Assembly: GCA_033032865.1 (NCBI GenBank)
Contig: JAWHQI010000228.1
Span: 1,550,001 to 1,614,000, forward strand
Source of the DNA: Dactylorhiza incarnata
Lineage: Eukaryota; Streptophyta; Magnoliopsida; Asparagales; Orchidaceae
DNA: 64,000 bases
Direction of reading: 5' to 3'
Shown here in pieces: positions 1-10,334 of the stretch (position 1 is its first letter; each line of letters begins with the position of its first letter). The notes beneath the pieces are model-generated. The model searched no databases and had not been told where the DNA came from. It was given only the letters and a program-made list of their open reading frames with translations. The position numbers and the translations under genes are program-made.

Positions 1-951
1 ATATAGACCCTCTTCAAGCGTCAAACCACGCATGTTGCTGATAATTTCATGTTGAAAACTGGTTTTAGACTAGAGTGTGGGTGGACGTATGGGCCCTCAC
101 CACAGTGGTTTTGGGTAACGTTGAGTAAAATTTAGCATGGTTTTAGATGGATTTCAATACTATGTGAAGGATGCGATGATATCCTGATGTGATGGTAAGG
201 ACTTGAGTTGGCAGTCCTTGAGTGCTGCTATGCACTAGTCGGATCCTGGCAAGTGCTTGGATGACATAAGGACGTGATGGTAGTCCTTGGGTTCTGATAG
301 CATGAGTTCCATCATTAGAACCTCATGGGTGTACTTAAGTGAAAACTTGAATCCTCTTGATAGTGATGTAGTGCCTCTCAGTGATAAATGGTTGGTTAGA
401 CGACCACGTGACAAATTTTGGGGGACGCCTTGAAATTTGTTGAGTTGGATTTGTATTTGATTGTTGATCAAAGAGGTGTGTTTAAAGGTGACATATTTAG
501 GATAATTGGTTTAAATCGTTGCACTCATAGTGCTAAGGTTTTGCAACATGGTTGTTAAGTTAACAAATTTACAATAGTGGTAGCATGTTCCATCATGGTT
601 TTATAAATGAGTAGCCTGCTTGATGTCGTTCACACCAAGTCCTTGCTAAATGCTTTCTTGTATGTAGAGGGCTTGAGATTAAATCACAACATAATCAGTT
701 AGACTGATGTAGTGATTATTGAAATAGTGTGTCATTATTAGTTCGTATGACATCACAAGGCAAGAGTGCACATGCAATCTAGTTTCTATGTATAAACCAC
801 AACAATTGTGAATGCATATATAAGCTTGAAATTATTATGGATGAGGTGGCCATGAATGAATATGATGAGTATATTTTACTCTCATCCAGAAAATCCTCAT
901 AGCCTCAACCTAATATTTCGGGGACGAAATTGTTTCTCCGTTTATTGGATT
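1..951 (+). other. Probable 3' internal end of a chromovirus-like Ty3/gypsy element
   Basis: No convincing coding frame is visible here. Near the right edge (917-933) lies TTTCGGGGACGAAATT, a string commonly found shortly before the 3' LTR of plant chromoviruses of the Tekay/Del group. It is followed within about 20 bases by the TGTAAC start of LTR-A. The polypurine tract between them is poorly preserved. I infer untranslated sequence between a pol gene outside the window and its 3' LTR. The small open frames here have no recognisable domain. Confidence 0.45.
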
Positions 952-991
952 TGTAACGTCCTGATTCGAGCTAGACCCCTTGTGCGCATTT

Positions 992-1014
992 TTGAGTCAA
1001 GCGAGTTGACTCAA
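992..1014. repeat. Inverted repeat in the first part of LTR-A
   Basis: TTGAGTCAA (992-1000) and its exact reverse complement TTGACTCAA (1006-1014) are separated by 5 bases. This could be a cruciform or a paired protein-binding site in the LTR promoter region; the function is unknown. Confidence 0.7.
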
Positions 1015-1222
1015 GCTCGGGGTGTACTGAGGGCCAGGCTTGTAGCTGATTTACCCAAAAATGTGCAATCGAACGAATGACCTCTGACATGATCCCCAAT
1101 AGTTTTATTAACCTCGTGATGATAATACGAGTCCAACGGAGTTGTCCGTTCACGATTCCGATGCCATTTGGGCAGTTTTGGAGTTTAAGTAAATTGGCCG
1201 TAAACAATCCGCGGGTCGTAGA

Positions 1223-1227
1223 AGAAG
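1223..1227 (+). repeat. Target-site duplication AGAAG, left copy
   Basis: AGAAG directly precedes the TG of the 5' LTR. The same five bases follow the CA of the 3' LTR at 13681-13685, as expected for integrase-made insertions. Confidence 0.9.
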
Positions 1228-1434
1228 TGATAATGCTATATTTATTGTTATTTTCACATAATATTTTATTAATAATTAATTTAATTTAATTTAGTTTTAG
1301 TTAATTTATCACTAATTTATCTTCTTTTTTATAATTTCAGATAATTTGGGCTGCCAATAGCAATTTAAAGCTCATAAGACTAATCAGGAGATTATTTGGA
1401 GCATTTCGGCCAAAATCGCAAAGTACACGCCCTC

Positions 1435-1894
1435 GGTCACGGGCGTGACCTAGGGCGTGACATTTTGTCACGGCCGTGATCCAGCCCCCGCGCATTCCAG
1501 TTGAAAAGTCAGCCGCCACGTCAGATTAAAATTACACGCCCTCTGTCACGGGCGTGACAGAGGGCGTGACCTAAAGTGTCACGGGCGTGACACGCCCGGA
1601 ATGCATTCAATTCAGCCAGCAATCAATTCCCGCCGTTTCTAGCTTACACGCCCTTGGTCACGGGCGTGATTAAGGCCGTGACTCTTCTGCAACCGCCAGA
1701 TTAGCTCCTGTTCGCGGCGTTTCCCGCCGTTTCCTGACCCGTTCAAGACACGCCCTCTGTCACGGGCGTGACCGAGGCCGTGACCCGCCATGCAATTGAT
1801 TTCTGCCGGTTTCTCTTCCCCAACGTCCCGGGCTTTCATGACAGCAATTACGCAGCTTACACGCCCTTGGTCACGGGCGTGACCAAGGGCGTGA
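1435..1894. promoter_or_regulatory. Inverted-motif cluster GTCACG-NN-CGTGAC in Athila U3
   Basis: At least seven copies of a 14-16-base near-palindrome (typical form GGTCACGGGCGTGACC) occur in about 460 bp directly upstream of the TATA box, for example at 1435, 1466, 1544, 1577, 1656, 1759 and 1869. Most are bracketed by ACACGCCC and GGGCGTGA half-copies. The position suggests transcription-factor binding or a chromatin-related role; the binding protein is unknown. Confidence 0.75.
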
Positions 1895-1911
1895 CTCCCC
1901 GATTTTTCAGC

Positions 1912-1919
1912 TATAAAAG
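1912..1919 (+). promoter_or_regulatory. TATA box of the Athila 5' LTR
   Basis: TATAAAAG lies 18 bases after the last GTCACG/CGTGAC motif, at the usual place for the U3/R promoter. The same site is in the 3' LTR at 12744-12751. Confidence 0.75.
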
Positions 1920-2854
1920 GCAGCAATCTCCAGAAGTTCAGGGGTTCGATTTTGGAGTTTACTTACAGCTTTAGTCTACTATTATCGTTGTTCTAGCTAG
2001 TTTTTCTTTAAGTTGAAAGCTTTTATTATTGCAATTTCATTTCAAGTATTCTAGTTTTTTTTTTAAATCATGTATTTCTCTCTTATCATATGTGTTTCCT
2101 CCATCATGATGAGTAGCTAAATTTCCTTTAGCACTTGGTCATGATGAACTTTGGAATGAAATAAAATATGTTTTGAATTTTTCTAATTAGCAAACTCTCG
2201 TATTGTTTATCTTCGATTTATCTTTGAATTATTTCGTTTTGATTTCATATGTCCGGAATATGACTTTCAATCTAAGATTCGTTTGCTAGTGATCGAGAGA
2301 TCCATGCGAACGAGGAGATCACTCAAAGATAAAAAGAGTTGTATGCATTCCTCGAGAGAGGGTGACGCAAATCTTCCGGATTGGAGTCAAATCCAATAGT
2401 GGGGTTCACCGCTTAAAGCAAGCTTAGGGGGTTTCGACTGGCCGAGGGGTCTTAATCGATCAACCTAAGGTTAGGTGGTAGTTCTCTCGAGAGAGGCTCT
2501 ACCATATTTTGGGAACCTCCACGGTCGAATATATTTCAATAAGAGTTTGCGGTTTCATCTTTTATAAAATTAAATTTTATTCCAAAGGGATTCAAGACCA
2601 AGTGCTAATCCTTTTAATCATAATCTTTCTTCGTAGTTAATTTTCTCCAAATCGTTTTTCCAAAACAAACCCGACTTTTGATCGATAAAATAATAGCTCT
2701 TCTTTGTGAGTAGAAGTACTCAACAAGCCCGGAAAAATACGACACTTGATTTTCTAAATCCTATACTATAAAGCGATAGGTACACTTGCCTTATCGAATT
2801 ATACGTGGATAATATTTTAATTTTGCGCAGCGCGAATTTATCTCATCAAGTTTT

Positions 2855-2872
2855 TGGCGCCGTTGCCGGGGA
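2855..2872 (+). other. Primer-binding site, tRNA-Asp type
   Basis: TGGCGCCGTTGCCGGGGA begins 6 bases after the 5' LTR. This is the PBS form known from Athila/Tat elements, complementary to the 3' end of tRNA-Asp, and would prime minus-strand cDNA synthesis. Confidence 0.9.
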
Positions 2873-2963
2873 AAAATTGTTGATATTTTGAAAGCTTAGT
2901 TCTATTAATTTTATCATTTTTTTTTCTCTTCTTCTCTCTTTTCTATGTTTTTCTGTTTGGTGT

Positions 2964-5489
2964 ATGACCCGAAGGAATCCGTCCGATCTTCTTGAATTGG
3001 ATCCGGAAATCGAGCAAACCATTCGGCGACGCTTAAGATTCCAACGACCAAGTTCTCAAGATCCGATTGAGGAATCCGTAGGTGACACTTCCTTTCCGAA
3101 TACTCTTCCTTCTTCATCTTCTTTTTCTTCCCCCTCCTTTTCTACCTCTTCTAATATGGGTGATCCAAATCCGGATGAGGTCGCGCAACGGACTATGTCC
3201 TATTATGCCCGGCCTAATCTAGAGGATACCACTTCTAGTATTGTTCGACCTGCTATAGCGAACAATAATTTTGAATTAAAGTCGTGCATCATTCAAATGG
3301 TACAACAATATGTACAATTTGATGGGCTTCAAGATGAGGATCCCAACGCGCATATTTTTAGTTTTCTAGAAATATGCGATACTTTCAAAATTAACGGGGT
3401 ATCTGATGACGCAATAAAGCTTCGGCTTTTTCCTTTCTCCTTGCGCAATAAAGCTAAGCAGTGGCTCAGTTCTCTTCCAAGAGGATCTATCACCACATGG
3501 GCCCAAATGACGGAACAATTTCTCACGAAATATTTTCCGCCCGCTAAATCGGCTCAATTGCGTAAGGATATCATTTCTTTCTCCCAAGTTGAAACGGAAA
3601 CACTTTATGATACTTGGGAGCGATTTAAGGAATATTTGCGCCGATGCCCCCATCATGCAATCCCCGATTGGTTGCAAATTCAGACATTTTATAACGGCCT
3701 CAATTCTCAAACGCGTCAAATGATTGATGCCGCCGCCGGTGGTACCTTGAATAACAAAACACCGGCAGTAGCGCAAGAGCTTTTAGAGAGTATGGCCATG
3801 AATACGTATCAATGGAGTACACCTCGGTCGCGCTCAAATAAACCGGCCGGTTTGTATGAAGTTGATGCAATTTCGAATTTATCTGTCCAGGTTGAGCTTT
3901 TAAATAGAAAAATAGAAGAGATGACTGCTTCCTCTTCTACACCTACCTGGGGATCCCCCTCCACCATCGCCGAACATGTGGATTACATGGGTAATCCGAA
4001 TCGGCCAAACTTTAATTCGGGTAACACTCATTATGGTAACACATATCACCCGGGTTTCCGTAACCACCCAAATTTCTCTTGGAGTAATCCAGGGAATGCG
4101 GCACAACCCCCAAACATAATTCCACCTGGTTTTCCTCCACCACAAGCTCCAAAATCTCCCTCTCTTGAGGAGGTTTTCACCAAATATGCAGCAAATAACG
4201 ATGCCAATATCCGGAATCTTACCGGATCTGTTCGCAATTTGGAGAATCAAATTGGGCAAATCGCGAAGATGCTCTCCGATCGCCAGCAGGGAGCACTTCC
4301 AGGCAATACGGAGCCCAACCCAAAGGAGCAAGCAAAGGCTATCACGCTACGAAGCGGGAAGGAGGTAACTACCCCTTCACAATTGGTTGAACCAGAGGTA
4401 ACAATCTCTTCATCTTCTCCTCCTCCTCAAGTTCCAACGCAAAATAAAATTAAGGAATTTCAACCACCACTTCCCTATCCGTCTAAATTAAAAAAAGATC
4501 GAAATGATGAGCATTACGGTAAATTTTTAGATATGTTTAAACAAATTCAAATTAATCTACCGTTTTGCGAAGCTATCGCGCAAATGCCGAAGTATGCTAA
4601 ATACCTCAAGGAGCTTTTGTCTAATAAAAAGAAACTTGAGGATATTTCTACCGTTCAATTGAACGCGGAGTGCTCGGCAGTTTTACTTAATAAATTACCT
4701 AAGAAATTAACCGATCCGGGTAGTTTCTCAATTCCTTGTTTATTTGGCGATTTCTTAGTAAAACATGCGTTGGCCGATCTAGGCGCCTCTATAAATTTGA
4801 TGCCTTATTCTCTTTTCCAAAAATTGGGTTTAGGAGAGCCTAATCCTACGAGAATGAGCATCCAATTGGCGGATCGATCCATAAAATACCCAATGGGTAT
4901 TATCGAGGATGTGCTTGTCAAGGTTGATAAATTTATCTTTCCGGTAGATTTTGTCATCCTTGACATAGATGAGGACGCCGAGGTACCACTCATTCTCGGT
5001 CGCCCTTTTCTTGCCACCTCGCGCGCCATAATTGATGTTAGTAACGGTAAACTTCTCCTTAGAGTCGGAGATGAGGAAGTTACCTTTACTATAAATTCTT
5101 CTATGAAAAATACGCTCTCAAATGACGACTCTTGTTTTTTCTTGGAGGCTTCACCTGATGAAGACTCAATTTTATTTTCTGAATATATTTCACCGTCATC
5201 TTTCTATGATGAAGAATTTGAAAATCTCGAACTTATTTCTCATGAAATTATTGACGACACGATCACTCACGAACCTATTTTTGAAATTTTAGAATTAAGT
5301 AGTGATCGATTAAAAACTTCTTATGAGGAACCTCCCGTAGTAGAACTAAAACAATTGCCTAATCATTTAGAATATTTATTTCTAGCGGAGGATTCTAAGC
5401 TTCCCGTAATCGTGTCGGCGTTTCTGTCCGATGAAGAAAAATTAAAATTATTAAATGTTTTAAAACTTCATCGCCGCGCAATTGCGTAG
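2964..5489 (+). CDS. gag: Gag-protease portion of the Athila polyprotein, ending at an in-frame TAG
   Basis: The ATG at 2964 is the first in this long frame after the PBS. Residues about 100-260 form the retrotransposon Gag core (region around KQWLSSLP and FLTKYFPP), which would assemble cytoplasmic particles. A proline/asparagine-rich linker follows. The aspartic protease core is at residues 605-609 (DLGAS, 4776-4790), with the ILGRPFLATSRA block behind it. I see no CCHC zinc knuckle where Athila Gag usually has one. The frame ends at TAG 5487-5489, but the same frame stays open directly after it into pol, so this looks like one nonsense codon inside a gag-pol gene rather than a natural Gag end. 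Domain assignment is by visible motifs only. Confidence 0.9.
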   Translation: MTRRNPSDLLELDPEIEQTIRRRLRFQRPSSQDPIEESVGDTSFPNTLPSSSSFSSPSFSTSSNMGDPNPDEVAQRTMSYYARPNLEDTTSSIVRPAIANNNFELKSCIIQMVQQYVQFDGLQDEDPNAHIFSFLEICDTFKINGVSDDAIKLRLFPFSLRNKAKQWLSSLPRGSITTWAQMTEQFLTKYFPPAKSAQLRKDIISFSQVETETLYDTWERFKEYLRRCPHHAIPDWLQIQTFYNGLNSQTRQMIDAAAGGTLNNKTPAVAQELLESMAMNTYQWSTPRSRSNKPAGLYEVDAISNLSVQVELLNRKIEEMTASSSTPTWGSPSTIAEHVDYMGNPNRPNFNSGNTHYGNTYHPGFRNHPNFSWSNPGNAAQPPNIIPPGFPPPQAPKSPSLEEVFTKYAANNDANIRNLTGSVRNLENQIGQIAKMLSDRQQGALPGNTEPNPKEQAKAITLRSGKEVTTPSQLVEPEVTISSSSPPPQVPTQNKIKEFQPPLPYPSKLKKDRNDEHYGKFLDMFKQIQINLPFCEAIAQMPKYAKYLKELLSNKKKLEDISTVQLNAECSAVLLNKLPKKLTDPGSFSIPCLFGDFLVKHALADLGASINLMPYSLFQKLGLGEPNPTRMSIQLADRSIKYPMGIIEDVLVKVDKFIFPVDFVILDIDEDAEVPLILGRPFLATSRAIIDVSNGKLLLRVGDEEVTFTINSSMKNTLSNDDSCFFLEASPDEDSILFSEYISPSSFYDEEFENLELISHEIIDDTITHEPIFEILELSSDRLKTSYEEPPVVELKQLPNHLEYLFLAEDSKLPVIVSAFLSDEEKLKLLNVLKLHRRAIA

Positions 5490-8252
5490 AAAATTACGGA
5501 TTTAAAAGGGATTAATCCCTCCTTTTGTACGCATAAAATTTTATTAGAAGAAACTTCACGTAAATCTATTCAACCTCAACGCCGCCTCAATCCTAATATG
5601 AAGGAGGTGGTTAAGGCGGAGGTAATTAAATTATTAGATGCGGGCATCATCTATCCAATTTCGGATAGCTCTTGGGTTAGTCCGGTCCAAGTGGTGCCAA
5701 AGAAAGGAGGGTTAACGGTAGTGCCAAACGAAAAAAATGAATTAATCCCAACTAGAACCGTTACCGGATGGCGGGTTTGTATTGATTATCGCAAATTAAA
5801 TGATGCGACCCGTAAGGATCATTTTCCTTTACCGTTCATCGACCAAATCCTTGAACGATTATCCGGACACTCGTTTTATTGTTTTCTTGACGGTCTCTCG
5901 GGGTATTTTCAAATCCCAATTGCGCCCGAGGACCAAGAGAAAACAACCTTCACTTGTCCGTTTGGCACCTTCGCCTATCGTAGGATGCCATTTGGGTTAT
6001 GCAATGCGCCGGCTACATTCCAAAGATGTATGCTAGCAATTTTTGACGAGCTAGTGGAGGATATTATGGAAGTTTTTATGGATGATTTCTCCGTTTTCGG
6101 AGATTCATTTGATTTATGTTTGACTAACCTTTCCCGCGTTCTCCAAAGATGTGAGGAGACAAATTTAGTGTTAAATTGGGAGAAGTGCCATTTTATGGTA
6201 CGGGAAGGATTAGTTTTAGGCCACAAAATTTCTAGTAAGGGTATAGAGGTAGATAAAGCTAAAATTGAAACTATAGAAAAATTACCTCCCCCTTCAAATG
6301 TTAAGGCCGTACGTAGTTTTCTTGGGCATGCCGGTTTCTATCGCCGGTTTATAAAAGACTTTTCTAAAATAACCAAGCCCCTCACTCACTTATTAGAAAA
6401 AGATGCACCGTTTATTTTTGATGAAAATTGTTTGCATTCTTTTTCTATTATTAAAGAAAAATTAATAAACGCTCCTATTATGATAGCTCCCAATTGGGAT
6501 CTTCCTTTTGAGATTATGTGCGATGCTAGTAGTTTTGCCGTTGGTGCAGTCCTAGGACAACGCATAAATAAAAATTTTCATCCTATTTATTATGCGAGCA
6601 AGACACTTACCGACGCACAAGAGAATTACACAACAACCGAGAAAGAGCTTTTAGCCGTGATTTTTGCTTTTGATAAATTTCGCTCTTATCTTACTTTATC
6701 TAAAGTAATTGTTTTTACTGATCACTCGGCTTTACGTTATTTGCTAACAAAAACTGATGCCAAGCCAAGGTTGATTAGGTGGATCTTACTTTTACAAGAA
6801 TTTGATTTGGAGATCCGGGACAAACGGGGAGCGGAAAATTTGGCGGCGGATCATCTTTCTCGGTTGGAGAATCCCAATTCGGAGGAGCTCATAGAGGAAG
6901 AAATTAATGATACTTTTCCTGAGGAACGCCTCCTCGTTATTCATAAGGTAATAGATCTCCCCACCCCTTGGTTCGCCGATTTCGCAAACTACCTTGTTGC
7001 GAGATTTCTCCCAAAAGATTTTTCCTATCAAGAAAAGAAGAAATTCTTTTCCGATTTGAAAAATTATTTTTGGGAGGATCCGTTCCTTTTTCGAGTTTGT
7101 GCGGACCAAGTGGTGCGGAGGTGTGTATCTCATGAGGAGGGCGCTCAAATTTTAAAGCATTGCCACGAGGGACCCGCCGGCGGGCATTATAAAGCAAATC
7201 GGACGGCACGGAAGGTACTTGAAGCGGGCTTCTATTGGCCGAGCATCTTCAAAGACGCTCACGCACATGTAAGTCGTTGTGAACAATGCCAACGCTCAGG
7301 TAATATCTCCCGTCTTGATGAAATGCCCTTAAAATCTATTTTAGAAATTGAGGTTTTTGATTTATGGGGGATCGATTTTGTCGGCCCGCTACCAGTTTCT
7401 TTTGGAAATCGATATATTTTGGTAGCGGTCGATTACGTGTCTAGGTGGGCGGAAGCGCAAGCCCTTCCCACCAATGATGCCCGAGTCGTAACCCAATTTC
7501 TCAAAAAACTCTTTTCGCGATTTGGAGCACCGCGGGCGATAATTAGCGATAGGGGAACTCATTTTTGTAACGCCCAATTCACTAAAGTTTTATCTAAATA
7601 TGGCGTTACACATAGGATGGCCACCCCATATCACCCTCAAACAAGTGGCCAAGTAGAAGTGGTTAACCGTGAATTAAAACGAATTTTAGAAAAAACGGTT
7701 TCCACCAATAGGAAAGATTGGTCGCATAAACTCGATGATGCTTTATGGGCCTATCGGACCGCGTACAAGACCGCTATCGGTTGTACGCCGTATCGATTGG
7801 TCTATGGGAAAGCATGTCATTTATCGGTCGAACTTGAGCATCGCGCCTTTTGGGCGCTTAAATTTCTTAATCTAGATAGCAATATTGCTTCCGAGCTCCG
7901 CAAGTTCCAACTTAACGAGCTCGATGAATGGCGCTCCCTTGCTTATGAAAGTAATAAATTATACAAGGAGCGCACTAAATTTTATCATGATAAGAAACTT
8001 AGGAATCCTAAAACTTTTCGACCGGGAGACCAAGTTCTCCTCTATAACTCGCGCTTACGACTTTTTCCGGGAAAACTTAAGTCCCGTTGGTCCGGCCCCT
8101 TTATCGTCAAAGAGGTTTGGCCCTACGGGACCGTTTCAATAACACATCCTGAAAAAGGTGAATTTAAAGTGAATGGACACCGGTTGAAATTATTTTTCAC
8201 CGGCGATAATTTTCATGAGCACCGGGAGGAAATTCACCTTCCGAACACCTAA
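5490..8252 (+). CDS. pol: Pol portion of the Athila polyprotein: reverse transcriptase, RNase H, integrase
   Basis: In phase with the upstream gag-protease ORF; the first ATG is at 5598 but is probably not a natural start. The RT shows [10 protein letters not shown] and the catalytic FMDD at 6075-6086. RNase H shows CDAS at about 6519-6530 and TDHSALRYL near 6718. Integrase has an HHCC zinc domain at about 7156-7300. Its catalytic triad is D at 7374, D at 7548 and E at 7656, with exactly 35 residues between the last two. The C-terminal part (about 8000-8200) resembles the integrase C-terminal fold. The enzymes would make cDNA and insert it. All catalytic residues I checked are present. The only visible defect is the TAG just upstream, which would cut pol off unless it is read through. 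Confidence 0.93.
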   Translation, partial: KITDLKGINPSFCTHKILLEETSRKSIQPQRRLNPNMKEVVKAEVIKLLDAGIIYPISDSSWVSPVQVVPKKGGLTVVPNEKNELIPTRTVTGWRVCIDYRKLNDATRKDHFPLPFIDQILERLSGHSFYCFLDGLSGYFQIPIAPEDQEKTTFTCPFGTFAYRRMPFGLCNAPATFQRCMLAIFDELVEDIMEVFMDDFSVFGDSFDLCLTNLSRVLQRCEETNLVLNWEKCHFMVREGLVLGHKISSKGIEVDKAKIETIEKLPPPSNVKAVRSFLGHAGFYRRFIKDFSKITKPLTHLLEKDAPFIFDENCLHSFSIIKEKLINAPIMIAPNWDLPFEIMCDASSFAVGAVLGQRINKNFHPIYYASKTLTDAQENYTTTEKELLAVIFAFDKFRSYLTLSKVIVFTDHSALRYLLTKTDAKPRLIRWILLLQEFDLEIRDKRGAENLAADHLSRLENPNSEELIEEEINDTFPEERLLVIHKVIDLPTPWFADFANYLVARFLPKDFSYQEKKKFFSDLKNYFWEDPFLFRVCADQVVRRCVSHEEGAQILKHCHEGPAGGHYKANRTARKVLEAGFYWPSIFKDAHAHVSRCEQCQRSGNISRLDEMPLKSILEIEVFDLWGIDFVGPLPVSFGNRYILVAVDYVSRWAEAQALPTNDARVVTQFLKKLFSRFGAPRAIISDRGTHFCNAQFTKVLSKYGVTHRMATPYHPQTSGQVEVVNRELKRILEKTVSTNRKDWSHKLDDALWAYRTAYKTAIGCTPYRLVYGKACHLSVELEHRAFWALKFLNLDSNIASELRKFQLNELDEWRSLAYESNKLYKERTKFYHDKKLRNPKTFRPGDQVLLYNSRLRLFPGKLKSRWSGPFIVKEVWPYGTVSITHPEKGEFKVNGHRLKLFFTGDNFHEHREEIHLPNT

Positions 8253-8290
8253 ATCGGCGTGCCACCATGGTCGAGCTCAACGACCGTAAC

Positions 8291-8320
8291 CAAAGCGCTC
8301 TTGGGAGGCAACCCATGTTT
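8291..8320 (+). other. Conserved sequence block just after pol
   Basis: AAAGCGCT then TTGGGAGGCAACCCA lies 40 bases after the pol stop. The same block, slightly changed, occurs at 58146-58176 in element 2, which lacks pol. GGG and CCC could pair as a small hairpin. I recall similar blocks behind pol in other Athila elements. The role is unknown; retention in an element without pol suggests a cis-acting RNA signal. Confidence 0.6.
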
Positions 8321-8639
8321 TTATCTTATTTTATTTTTCTTCCGTTTAAAAAATTCTAAGTATTTTTATTCTTGTTTTAAAAAAAAAACAATAAAAAAAT
8401 TACAACATATAAAAATGGAAAAAACAAATAAAAAAAAAATGTTATTATTCTATTTTGAGGTTTTTACAGGTTTGGAGGAGATTTGCGTGATAACGGTCAC
8501 TCGCAAATACGCTTGAAACCCGCTCTCCAAGTCGGTACTTTCTTTTTAAGTATTTCTCTTTTTATTTTATTACCTTGATTTTGTTTTTGTTTTGTTTTCT
8601 TTTCAAATCAAAAAAATATAAAAAAAATAAAACAAAAAT
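8321..8639 (+). other. AT-rich spacer between pol and the internal promoter-like region
   Basis: T-rich and A-rich runs without a usable reading frame or recognised motif. It separates the conserved block behind pol from the GTCACG/CGTGAC cluster. Confidence 0.5.
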
Positions 8640-9030
8640 TCTCAGTCACGGCCTCAGTCACGGCCGTGACCAGGGCGTGACATCAACGGAAGGACATTTT
8701 GGCCTGAGCCGGCACACACGGGCTAAGTTTGGGATGTCACGCCCGTGACAACTCGAGTCACGCCCGTGACATTTGAAGGTCACGACCGTGACTCATCCCG
8801 CTGGCGCATCACCTCCACCGCACCAGGTCAAAGATTCTCTTTGACTGTCACGCCCGTGACAGTCAAGTCACGCCCATGGTCACGGGCGTGACCCTGAGCG
8901 CTGACACCTCGGGAACCGATTTTTGACAGCGAGCATTGGATTCCCTGCTCTCTTTGATTTCGCCAGTTACACGCCCTAGGTCACGGGCGTGACCGAGGGC
9001 GTGACACCTAAATTTTCACCTATTTAAAGG
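8640..9030 (+). promoter_or_regulatory. Internal U3-like region with TATA-like site ahead of ORF3
   Basis: Near-palindromes of the LTR type recur here, for example at about 8660, 8735, 8758, 8780, 8848, 8878 and 8980. The last is framed by ACACGCCC and GAGGGCGTGAC exactly as in the LTR. TATTTAAAGG follows at 9021-9030, about 16 bases after the last motif, against 18 in the LTR. The ORF3 start codon is at 9123. The order of motif cluster, short AT stretch, TATA-like box and pyrimidine-rich leader copies the LTR promoter. I infer an internal promoter for ORF3; origin by duplication of U3 is likely but unproven. Confidence 0.6.
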
Positions 9031-9122
9031 CCACTTTCCCCTCTCTTTTCTCCACACCTTGTCCACCATCTCTCCCTTCTTTTCTCTCATCTTTGGCCGA
9101 TTACTTCATTTCTTCCTTCCAA

Positions 9123-10334
9123 ATGGCCGGCCGCCGCCGCAATCACGCCATTGGCGGATCCTCCTCTTCACTCCCCGATGAAACTTTTGATGCGGAGGCT
9201 ATGCTCAATTTTTCCCATCCCACTCATCAAGACCGAAGTACCCGCCTCCGTGGGAAAGAATTTGGAGTTTTCCGCGTCATCGATTGGAACGTTCTCACCA
9301 CCCTCGGGCAGGCGAACGCGGTGCGAGATCTACTCACTACTCCGGGGTGGGCTCCTTTCTTCTCCATTTCGGAGCCGGCGTACTACGAGCTGACGGTGGA
9401 GTTTTTCTCTTCGTTTGATTTCCACTGGGCCGGGGCCGACAACGTGCTTGAATTCCGAATGGGCGGGCTTTCACAAACTCTTCCTTTGCGTCAGTTCAAC
9501 GTTCTCATGGGCTTCTGCGACGAGGCCTTCACTCTTACGGAGGCCTACACCGCTCTCCCCCTTGATTTCCCTCGTGAGTATAACATTCCCGGATTTTGGG
9601 CGGAAATCAGTAACGACCCCAATCCATATTCGCCTAAAAAATCCAAGGGTAGTCATCTCCTCTCCCCCGCCTTACGCTATCTCCACTACCTCCTCACTTT
9701 CACACTTTCCGCTCGCGGCGATAGCCATGGAGTGGTGACCCGCGCGGACCTGTTATATTTATATAGCATGCACGAACGAGTCCCCCTCAATCTTGGTTCG
9801 GCGCTAGCGATGTTTTTCCGGCATCAGGCCGAAAATCGGAGGCTTAGTGCGCTACATGGAGGCTCGTTTGTTACATTTTTGGCCAAGCGTTTGGGGCTCT
9901 GGGATGCACTTCCTCCCATGTCTCCACTCCAAACGCCTGCGCCTATCACTTTCCAAAACCTCCGAGCCCTTGGTTTGATGCGTAGGCGTGGCCGCGAGTA
10001 CGAGGCCGTTCCTGGCGAAGTGGGTGGCGACCCGATCGATCTTGATTTCGAAGCTGATTCCGGTGGCGTTGCTCCAGCTCCACAGTTTCCACAGCCCCCA
10101 CAGCAGCATTTTCCCCCTGCGCTCGACTCATCGACTTATTTCGATCAGCAGTTTGGGCGGATCCACACTCGTTTGGATCAGATTCAGACAGAGCAGCTGT
10201 CCATGCGCACTCATTTTGACGCACGTTTTGATACCCTCGAGCAGCGCCATGCTTCCTCTATGGAGCATCTGCAGCGGGAATTTGCTGATCTGCGTGCTTA
10301 TTATCAGCAGGAGGACGACGACGATGATGTTTGA
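9123..10334 (+). CDS. Third ORF of the Athila element (Athila ORF-1/env-position protein)
   Basis: 403 codons from ATG 9123; upstream in-frame codons lack an ATG. It lies where Athila elements carry their ORF after pol, often called env-like. The N-terminal two thirds look like the plant ATHILA ORF-1 protein family (blocks around GWAPFFSI, EFRMGGLSQTLPLRQFNVLMG and LHYLLTFTLSARGDS). A Pro/Gln-rich linker follows, then a likely coiled coil (residues about 340-395, heptad-like LDQIQTEQLSM, FDTLEQRHASSMEHL) and an acidic tail EDDDDDV. I see no signal peptide and no clear membrane segment, so a true envelope role is doubtful. Expression may come from the promoter-like region just upstream. The family is recognised with moderate certainty; the function is unknown. 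Confidence 0.8.
   Translation: MAGRRRNHAIGGSSSSLPDETFDAEAMLNFSHPTHQDRSTRLRGKEFGVFRVIDWNVLTTLGQANAVRDLLTTPGWAPFFSISEPAYYELTVEFFSSFDFHWAGADNVLEFRMGGLSQTLPLRQFNVLMGFCDEAFTLTEAYTALPLDFPREYNIPGFWAEISNDPNPYSPKKSKGSHLLSPALRYLHYLLTFTLSARGDSHGVVTRADLLYLYSMHERVPLNLGSALAMFFRHQAENRRLSALHGGSFVTFLAKRLGLWDALPPMSPLQTPAPITFQNLRALGLMRRRGREYEAVPGEVGGDPIDLDFEADSGGVAPAPQFPQPPQQHFPPALDSSTYFDQQFGRIHTRLDQIQTEQLSMRTHFDARFDTLEQRHASSMEHLQREFADLRAYYQQEDDDDDV

Larger units (their letters stand above)
952..1227 (+). mobile_element. LTR-A, 5' portion (chromovirus-like LTR, split by the Athila insertion)
   Basis: The segment begins TGTAACGTCC and is cut at 1227 by the Athila element. It resumes at 13681 and ends ...GTCTTACA at 17608, so the uninterrupted LTR is about 4.2 kb. 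TGTAA...TTACA ends are usual for long chromovirus LTRs. The five bases before 952 (GGATT) do not match those after 17608 (AGTGG), so it is probably one LTR of a larger element rather than a solo LTR. Confidence 0.6.
1228..2848 (+). repeat. 5' LTR of the Athila element
   Basis: This 1621-bp repeat begins TG and ends CA. U3 holds a cluster of inverted GTCACG/CGTGAC motifs (1435-1894) and a TATA box at 1912-1919, which places transcription start near 1940. The rest of R/U5 is AT-rich. It is nearly identical to 12060-13680. No coding sequence is expected; open frames seen on either strand follow the repeated GC-rich motifs. Confidence 0.95.

Noticed and set aside
1435..1894. CRISPR-like array from evenly sounding repeats in the LTR
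   Set aside because: Repeat spacing is irregular, there are no unique spacers of constant length, there are no cas genes and the context is plant retrotransposons.
1337..1926. Open frames with repeated HARDRGRV-like peptides in the Athila LTRs
   Set aside because: They translate the repeated GTCACG/CGTGAC motifs and recur in the 3' LTR; not genes.
9123..10334. Calling ORF3 a true envelope protein
   Set aside because: No signal peptide, no clear transmembrane segment and a charged coiled-coil tail; position alone does not make it an envelope protein.
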